A stretch of 64,000 bases of DNA. It comes from Leifsonia sp. ZF2019. Lineage in GTDB: Bacteria; Actinomycetota; Actinomycetes; Actinomycetales; Microbacteriaceae. The position numbers were made by a program, and so were the translations under genes. The DNA is taken from contig NZ_CP065037.1 of NCBI RefSeq assembly GCF_019924635.1, positions 1,612,001 through 1,676,000 of the forward strand, written 5' to 3'. The notes beneath the pieces are model-generated. The model was not told where the DNA came from. It did no database searches and was given only the letters and a program-made list of their open reading frames with translations. Below, piece after piece: positions 59,537 through 64,000 of this stretch (the first letter of the stretch is position 1; every line of letters begins with the position of its first letter).

Positions 59537-62500
59537 TCAGTCCGCGATGCGCTCCAGCTCCACCGCCTCCCGGATGCTGAGGGCGTAGATGCGCGATCGC
59601 CCGGGACGCGCCGGGTCACCCGTGACGTAGGCCACGCTCTCCACGTGCTGCTCGAAGGCGTTCACCTTGTCGCGCGGAGCGCCGACGATCAGCTGGAAGC
59701 CGAGCCCGCGCAGGGCCGAGAGCGCGCGGCCGGTGTACTCGTTGTCCGCCTTCACGAATCCCTCGTCGAGCACGATCGGCGCGTACACGGGAACCCGGTC
59801 GGTCCCGTCGCCCAGGCGATAGCGCAGCGCGGCGCCGAGCACGAAGGCAATGAGCTCCTGGCCCTCGCCGCCGGATTTGCCTGCCACCCCCTCGTGCACG
59901 ATCTGGGTGCCGTCGCGGCGCGTCTCGATCGCACGGAACTGGAAGTGCTCGCGCGCGTCGAGCACGCGGCGCCGCCAGGCCTCGCCGGCGCGCGAGCGCT
60001 CCTCCAGCCGACCGAGATCGGCCCGGAGGGAGAGGAAGTCACGCTCGATCCGCGCGGGATCGCGGGTCTCGCCCGGTTCGGCCGCGGTGTGTTTGCGCAG
60101 GGTGCGCGTGAACTCCGTCAGGTCGCTGTTGCCGGCCGGCCGCGGGTCGATGTCGAGCGTGGAGCCCTCGCGGAATTCGATGCCGTGCAGGGCGGCGGAG
60201 ATCGGCCGCACGCCGCGACGGATGGCCCGGGCGTCCTCCTCGATCTGAGTGAGGAGGGCGCGGAGACTGTCGCCCATGTTCGCGCCCGCCTTGGCGAGCC
60301 ATTCCGACTTCGCGCGCGGCAGGTCGTCCTCGACGAGGGCGCGTTGAACCGCGAGGGCGGCGGGCAGGCTGTCGATCGTCGCGTCCAGCTCCGCCGACGG
60401 GTCCAGCTCGCGGAATCGCTGGAACGCGCCGACCAGGAGTGACTCCGACTGTTCCTGGACGCGGTCGTGCGCCTCGATCTGATCGCGCACGAGTCGCTCG
60501 GCGTCCAGGTACCGGCGCCGCACGTCGGCCGCCTCGCGCGGCGCGGCGAAGGGCAGTGAGCCGAGGAGTGCGCGCTCGTCGGCGTCGAGCCCGGTCGCGT
60601 CGGCCAGGTGGTCGGCGACCTCGTCCTCGATGTCGGCGAGGGCGGCGTGCTCGGCGTCGAGCTGGTCGATCACGCGCTGGATGCCGGCGCCGCGCCGGGC
60701 CGCGGCCAGCCGGGCCTCGTCCTCGCGGTCGGCCGCAGCGGTCAGCTCGGCGATCTCCGGGCGGTCGACCGCGACGCGCTCCAGGCGGCGGTCCAACTCG
60801 GCGACGCGCTCGACGGCCGGGGCCACGTCGATCGTCGCCCAGTCGAGGTCCGCCACCGATGCGAGCGCGTCACGGCGGTGACGTTCACCGGCCGATCGAG
60901 CCTCGGCGGCGTCGGAGGCCGTGCGCGCCTGATCGAGCTCGGCCTCGAGCCGTTCGATCTCTGCAGCGAGCTCCACGATGCGCGGGGCGTTGTCCAGACC
61001 GATCCACGACTCCGCACCGCGGTCGTCCTTGATGACCCTGTTGCGGGATCCCGTGCGCAGCCCGGCCCGGGTCACTGCGCCCCTGACGCCGGCGGGGAGC
61101 GGCGCGTCCAATTCGTCCGGAGTCTCGACGCACAGGACGGTCCGGTCCGCGACGATCTCGTCGTGCAGCCATCCGCGGAACGGGCTCTGCTCGTCGAACG
61201 CGAGCAGCGCGGGGACGGTGCCCTCTGTCGCCGTCCGCTCGGACGGGGCGTCTGCGACCGCGGGTACGAGCACGACCCGGCCGCGCATGTCGTTGTCATT
61301 GACGAAGCGCCGGGCTGCGGCGAAGCGGCGCTCGTCGATCACCAGGTGGGTCGCGAGGTCGCCGAGCACCCGCTCGACGGCGCGCGCCCAGTCGCGGTGA
61401 CCCGGCGCGACCTCGAACAGCTCACCGGCGTACGGGACCTCCTCCGGGGCGAGTCCGATCCCCTCCGCGATCCGGCGCCGGCGCGCGTCGGCCTCGGGCG
61501 GGACATTGCTGCGACGTCGCTCGTACGAGCTCTTCTGTGCGGTCTTCTCGGCCAGGGAGCGCTTCACGGCCTCCACGCGGGCGGCGAGCTCCCACCGCTG
61601 CGAGCGGTCGTCACCGGTCTCGGAGGGCTCCGCCAGCAGGGCGAGGGCGCGCTCCTTCGACTCCGCGAGCTCGTCGGCGGTCAAGGGCAGGTCGAGGCCG
61701 GCGCTGGTCAACGTGCGCGCAGCGCGGTCGCGTTCGCGCTCCAGCTGGGAGAGCATCATCGCCGCGACCTCCTGCTCCCGGCGGATCGCCTCGGAGGGGT
61801 CGCCGCCGAGCGCGGCGAGCTCGTCGAGGGCGTCCTTGTGGGCACGGTGGGCGGCGGCCTCCTCGTCGGCGGCCGCCCGGCGCAGCGCCTCCTGCTCGCG
61901 CTTGGCGTCGCGGACGCGGTCGACTTCGCCACGCACCCAGTCCGCCACCTTCTCGGAGAGCCAGACCCAGAGCCGGCTGCTCTCCTCGCCGTCGAGCGGC
62001 GCCAGAAGCCGGCGCTTGCCGGTCGCGTCGTCGAGCGCCGCACGGTACTGCTCGGCGCGTGCGGGCACGTCGGCGAGCACCTCGAGCTTGCGTCTGGTGG
62101 TCTCGAAGACGTCGTAGAGGGCGGAGGCCTCGCGGTAGCTGGACAGCGTGGTCTCCCAGCGCGAGAGTGCGCGCGGCTCGGTGAGAACGAACTGCTTGAA
62201 CAGGTCGTCGATCGAGAACACACCCTTCGACGCCTGCGCCCGGCGCAGCAGCGTGAGGGCCTTCAGCTGTGACTCGTCGCTGCCGCCGATGCCGAGCTCG
62301 GTGCACAGGCGAACGCGGAACTCGGGCTGCGAGCCGGTCACCAGGTCGCGGACGGGGTCGACGAGCCGGCCGAGCGAGCCGCGCGTCAACGGCGACGAGC
62401 TGCCCGGCTCCGGCCGCAGCTCGGCCAGGCGCGTCAGGGGGAACTCGCCCTGTACGAAGACGTAGACCGTGGCGGCGGTGACCTCGTCCTGCGTCGCGGT

Positions 62501-62968
62501 GTCGCGACCGAGCCACGCCAGGCGAGCGGCCGTGATCGTCTCGCCCAGTTCCGTGCGCCAGGTGATGGCCGCGCCGGAGGCGAAGGCGGTTCCGAGCGGA
62601 CGCAGGAAGTGCGTGGTCGTGACATCGGAGCCCGCCTCGCGGACCTCATCGGTCTTACCGCGCGCGTAGCTGTAGACGGTCCGCTCCGACCGCTGGCGGG
62701 TGTCGTCGCGCGCCGCCCGGTTGAACTCCTGGGGATTGGGCATGACGACGGCGGCCATCGCGTCGAGCACTGTGGACTTGCCGCGCCCCGTCGGGCCGAG
62801 GATCGCAAGACCTCCGCGGCCGACGGGCATGGTGTGGAGGTCGTCGTAGCTGCCCCAGTTGAGCAGCTGCACCTGCTCGATCCGGAACTGACCGCTGTGG
62901 ATGAGCCCGTCGGCCACGGGGAGGTCGTCGTCCAGCTGTTCGGGGCCGGTCGTCAGCAGATCGGTCAC
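59537..62968 (-). CDS. jetC: Wadjet/MksB-type SMC-like ATPase (JetC)
   Basis: This 1,143-residue SMC/MukB-like ATPase has an N-terminal Walker A GPTGRGKST (58-66) and long coiled coils flanking a hinge region around residues 480-650. A C-terminal signature GKSGGEGQELIAFVLGAA precedes a Walker B-type APIVLDEGFVKAD. In Wadjet systems JetC with kleisin JetA and JetB extrudes DNA loops and senses small circular DNA, which JetD then cuts. GTG 62968 overlaps the jetB stop by four bases (GTGA). The 3' side holds no jetD. Confidence 0.92.
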   Translation of the reverse strand: MTDLLTTGPEQLDDDLPVADGLIHSGQFRIEQVQLLNWGSYDDLHTMPVGRGGLAILGPTGRGKSTVLDAMAAVVMPNPQEFNRAARDDTRQRSERTVYSYARGKTDEVREAGSDVTTTHFLRPLGTAFASGAAITWRTELGETITAARLAWLGRDTATQDEVTAATVYVFVQGEFPLTRLAELRPEPGSSSPLTRGSLGRLVDPVRDLVTGSQPEFRVRLCTELGIGGSDESQLKALTLLRRAQASKGVFSIDDLFKQFVLTEPRALSRWETTLSSYREASALYDVFETTRRKLEVLADVPARAEQYRAALDDATGKRRLLAPLDGEESSRLWVWLSEKVADWVRGEVDRVRDAKREQEALRRAAADEEAAAHRAHKDALDELAALGGDPSEAIRREQEVAAMMLSQLERERDRAARTLTSAGLDLPLTADELAESKERALALLAEPSETGDDRSQRWELAARVEAVKRSLAEKTAQKSSYERRRSNVPPEADARRRRIAEGIGLAPEEVPYAGELFEVAPGHRDWARAVERVLGDLATHLVIDERRFAAARRFVNDNDMRGRVVLVPAVADAPSERTATEGTVPALLAFDEQSPFRGWLHDEIVADRTVLCVETPDELDAPLPAGVRGAVTRAGLRTGSRNRVIKDDRGAESWIGLDNAPRIVELAAEIERLEAELDQARTASDAAEARSAGERHRRDALASVADLDWATIDVAPAVERVAELDRRLERVAVDRPEIAELTAAADREDEARLAAARRGAGIQRVIDQLDAEHAALADIEDEVADHLADATGLDADERALLGSLPFAAPREAADVRRRYLDAERLVRDQIEAHDRVQEQSESLLVGAFQRFRELDPSAELDATIDSLPAALAVQRALVEDDLPRAKSEWLAKAGANMGDSLRALLTQIEEDARAIRRGVRPISAALHGIEFREGSTLDIDPRPAGNSDLTEFTRTLRKHTAAEPGETRDPARIERDFLSLRADLGRLEERSRAGEAWRRRVLDAREHFQFRAIETRRDGTQIVHEGVAGKSGGEGQELIAFVLGAALRYRLGDGTDRVPVYAPIVLDEGFVKADNEYTGRALSALRGLGFQLIVGAPRDKVNAFEQHVESVAYVTGDPARPGRSRIYALSIREAVELERIAD

Positions 62969-63684
62969 GCGTCCACCTCCGTGGCGTCGATGCGGGTGTC
63001 GTCGGCGTCCGCCCCGTCGTCGCCGCGCAGCTCGGCGCCGCTCGCTTCCTGGAAGAGGCGTGTCAGGTGCGCGAGCTCGGTGGTCGTGACCAGCGGCACG
63101 ACGGCGGGTGAGACGACATAGAGATCGGGGTCGTCGGTCTCGGGGACGAGCAGCCCGATCCGCTCCATCGCCGCGATCGCCGCACGGATGCGCCGGTCGA
63201 CGCGCACCTCGTCGTGCGCGGCGTCGGTCTGGAATCGGCCGAGGAACTCGGAGATGTGGTCACGGCTCACGGTCACCGCGTCGTCGGAGGCGTCCGTGTA
63301 CGCGTGCTCCTGACGCAGCAGGACGAGCAGCAGCGACGCGTCGCGCGACAGCGGCTTCTCGCGACGGAGGAGCACGGGGGCGCCGTCCTCGGCGCTCTGC
63401 CGCTTGAACGCCACCTCGTGGTCGCGGTCGATCGACAAGGTGAGGAAGATCTCCTCAAGACGGGTGCGCACCTCGTCCTCGTGATCGATCAGCCCGCCCC
63501 ACGCCTCCGGATGCGTCGAACGGGTGATGAACCGGCTGGTCAACAGGGCGACCAGTGCGCGCCGGGCGGCGAGCGGGAGCCGCTCGTCGGCGGCGTCGCC
63601 GAACGCGTCGGTCGCGCCGTCGGCGTCGTTCGTCGCCGCCTCGGCCCCACGGTCCGATCCGGTCTCGGTGATGATCTCGCTCAT
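62965..63684 (-). CDS. jetB: Wadjet/MksE-type subunit JetB (DUF4194)
   Basis: This 239-residue DUF4194 protein is the KITE/MksE-like partner of the JetABC loop extruder. The family pattern runs from ALVALLTSRFITRSTHPEAW through DHEVAFKRQ and LSRDASLLLVLLRQEH to RIRAAIAAMERIGLLVP. Acidic low-complexity segments lie at both ends. Four-base overlaps link it to jetA (ATGA, 63681-63684) and jetC, so the three products should be made in balance. Confidence 0.9.
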   Translation of the reverse strand: MSEIITETGSDRGAEAATNDADGATDAFGDAADERLPLAARRALVALLTSRFITRSTHPEAWGGLIDHEDEVRTRLEEIFLTLSIDRDHEVAFKRQSAEDGAPVLLRREKPLSRDASLLLVLLRQEHAYTDASDDAVTVSRDHISEFLGRFQTDAAHDEVRVDRRIRAAIAAMERIGLLVPETDDPDLYVVSPAVVPLVTTTELAHLTRLFQEASGAELRGDDGADADDTRIDATEVDA

Positions 63685-64000
63685 CGTTCCGTCCTCCCGC
63701 CGCGTGCCGCGGCCGTCTCATCGTCCGCGCCGCCGAAACGGGATCGCGGGAAGGTCACCTCGCGGGCCGGCTCGTCCGGTACGTCGATGCGGACGGTGTC
63801 GGTGCCGTCCTGCACCGCGTCCCGCTCTGCGGCGTGGTCGAGGAGGCTGATCAGGAGGCCGAGCCGGCGGAACTCCGGCGGCGTCGCCGCGAAGACCTCG
63901 GCTCCGGTGACCGTGCCGCGCTCCGCCAGGAGGCGCTGGACGGTCTCCTGCACGGCGTCCGGTCCCGTCCCGACGGCGAGGCGCAGTGCGGCTCGCTCCG
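63681..64000 (-). CDS. jetA: Wadjet/MksF-type kleisin JetA (DUF3375), C-terminal part
   Basis: Only about the last 105 codons are inside the window; the frame stays open to base 64000 (ERAALRLAVGTGPDAVQETV at the edge). The piece has a winged-helix-like segment (RRLGLLISLLDHAAERDAV) and ends EVTFPRSRFGG followed by an acidic-basic tail. Identity as the DUF3375 kleisin rests mainly on its position directly before jetB with an ATGA overlap. The start codon and N terminus lie outside. Confidence 0.75.
   Translation of the reverse strand, partial: ERAALRLAVGTGPDAVQETVQRLLAERGTVTGAEVFAATPPEFRRLGLLISLLDHAAERDAVQDGTDTVRIDVPDEPAREVTFPRSRFGGADDETAAARGGRTER

Noticed and set aside
60608..62272. A 554-codon plus-strand frame inside jetC, considered as a hidden jetD
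   Set aside because: Its translation has no TOPRIM or DUF2220 features and reads as a low-complexity antisense product of the jetC coiled coil.
1..64000. CRISPR arrays, tRNA genes, rRNA genes and prophage genes
   Set aside because: I looked for regularly spaced repeats, cloverleaf-like segments and phage structural genes on both strands and saw none. A tRNAscan or CRISPR finder run would settle this.

Overview
The window is a gene-dense, high-GC stretch of an actinobacterial chromosome. No gap between genes exceeds 300 bases. Gene content points to the Microbacteriaceae (Leifsonia-like): an E1-alpha/E1-beta/E2 oxo-acid dehydrogenase next to an Lrp regulator, DUF3117, DUF3107, DUF2342 and UPF0182 proteins, an AdnAB-type helicase-nuclease pair, an actinobacterial Mrp, and many GTG starts. 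The genus is an inference. No rRNA, tRNA or CRISPR array was recognised.

Bases 1-4,250 hold the end of a FAD-linked oxidase, a carboxylesterase, an FKBP isomerase, a zinc alcohol dehydrogenase and rpsO. rpsO and pnp, neighbours in many bacteria, are here separated by about 7.8 kb of accessory genes (4,257-11,689): a small acidic protein, LtrA, VanZ, an aldehyde dehydrogenase/DUF779 operon with its GAF-type regulator, and a fructosamine-kinase family protein. An intact IS30-family element (8,351-9,632, TGC target duplication) sits between two related palindromes in the aldehyde dehydrogenase control region.

Bases 11,983-36,400 run from pnp through an Lrp-controlled branched-chain 2-oxo-acid dehydrogenase operon, divergent dapD/dapE, a PIG-V-like membrane protein, DUF3117, an O-methyltransferase, TatB, a zeta-like kinase/ParD-like pair, a GPH-type transporter with a PLP decarboxylase, an mgtE-like/DUF1003/mrp operon, a YflT-like protein, a lipoprotein, aminopeptidase P, a PHP phosphoesterase and two tandem secreted lysozyme-like proteins. 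Much of the order resembles M. tuberculosis Rv1201c-Rv1234 (from memory), without sigE-rseA-htrA.

Bases 36,429-56,388 are a second conserved actinobacterial block (RhlE, ferritin-like protein, DUF3107, AdnA/AdnB, kinase-like protein, NudC, UvrD2, a TOMM/cyclodehydratase-like protein, DUF2342, PDZ-LonC protease, UPF0182), matching the order I recall for Rv3211 down to Rv3193c. Two convergent ROK regulators and an isochorismatase-like hydrolase follow. The window ends in a Wadjet/MksFEB-type SMC operon (jetC, jetB, partial jetA) that guards against plasmids. Its nuclease gene jetD is not at the jetC end. Many genes have a TAnnnT box 5-7 bases before the start codon, which suggests widespread leaderless transcription.
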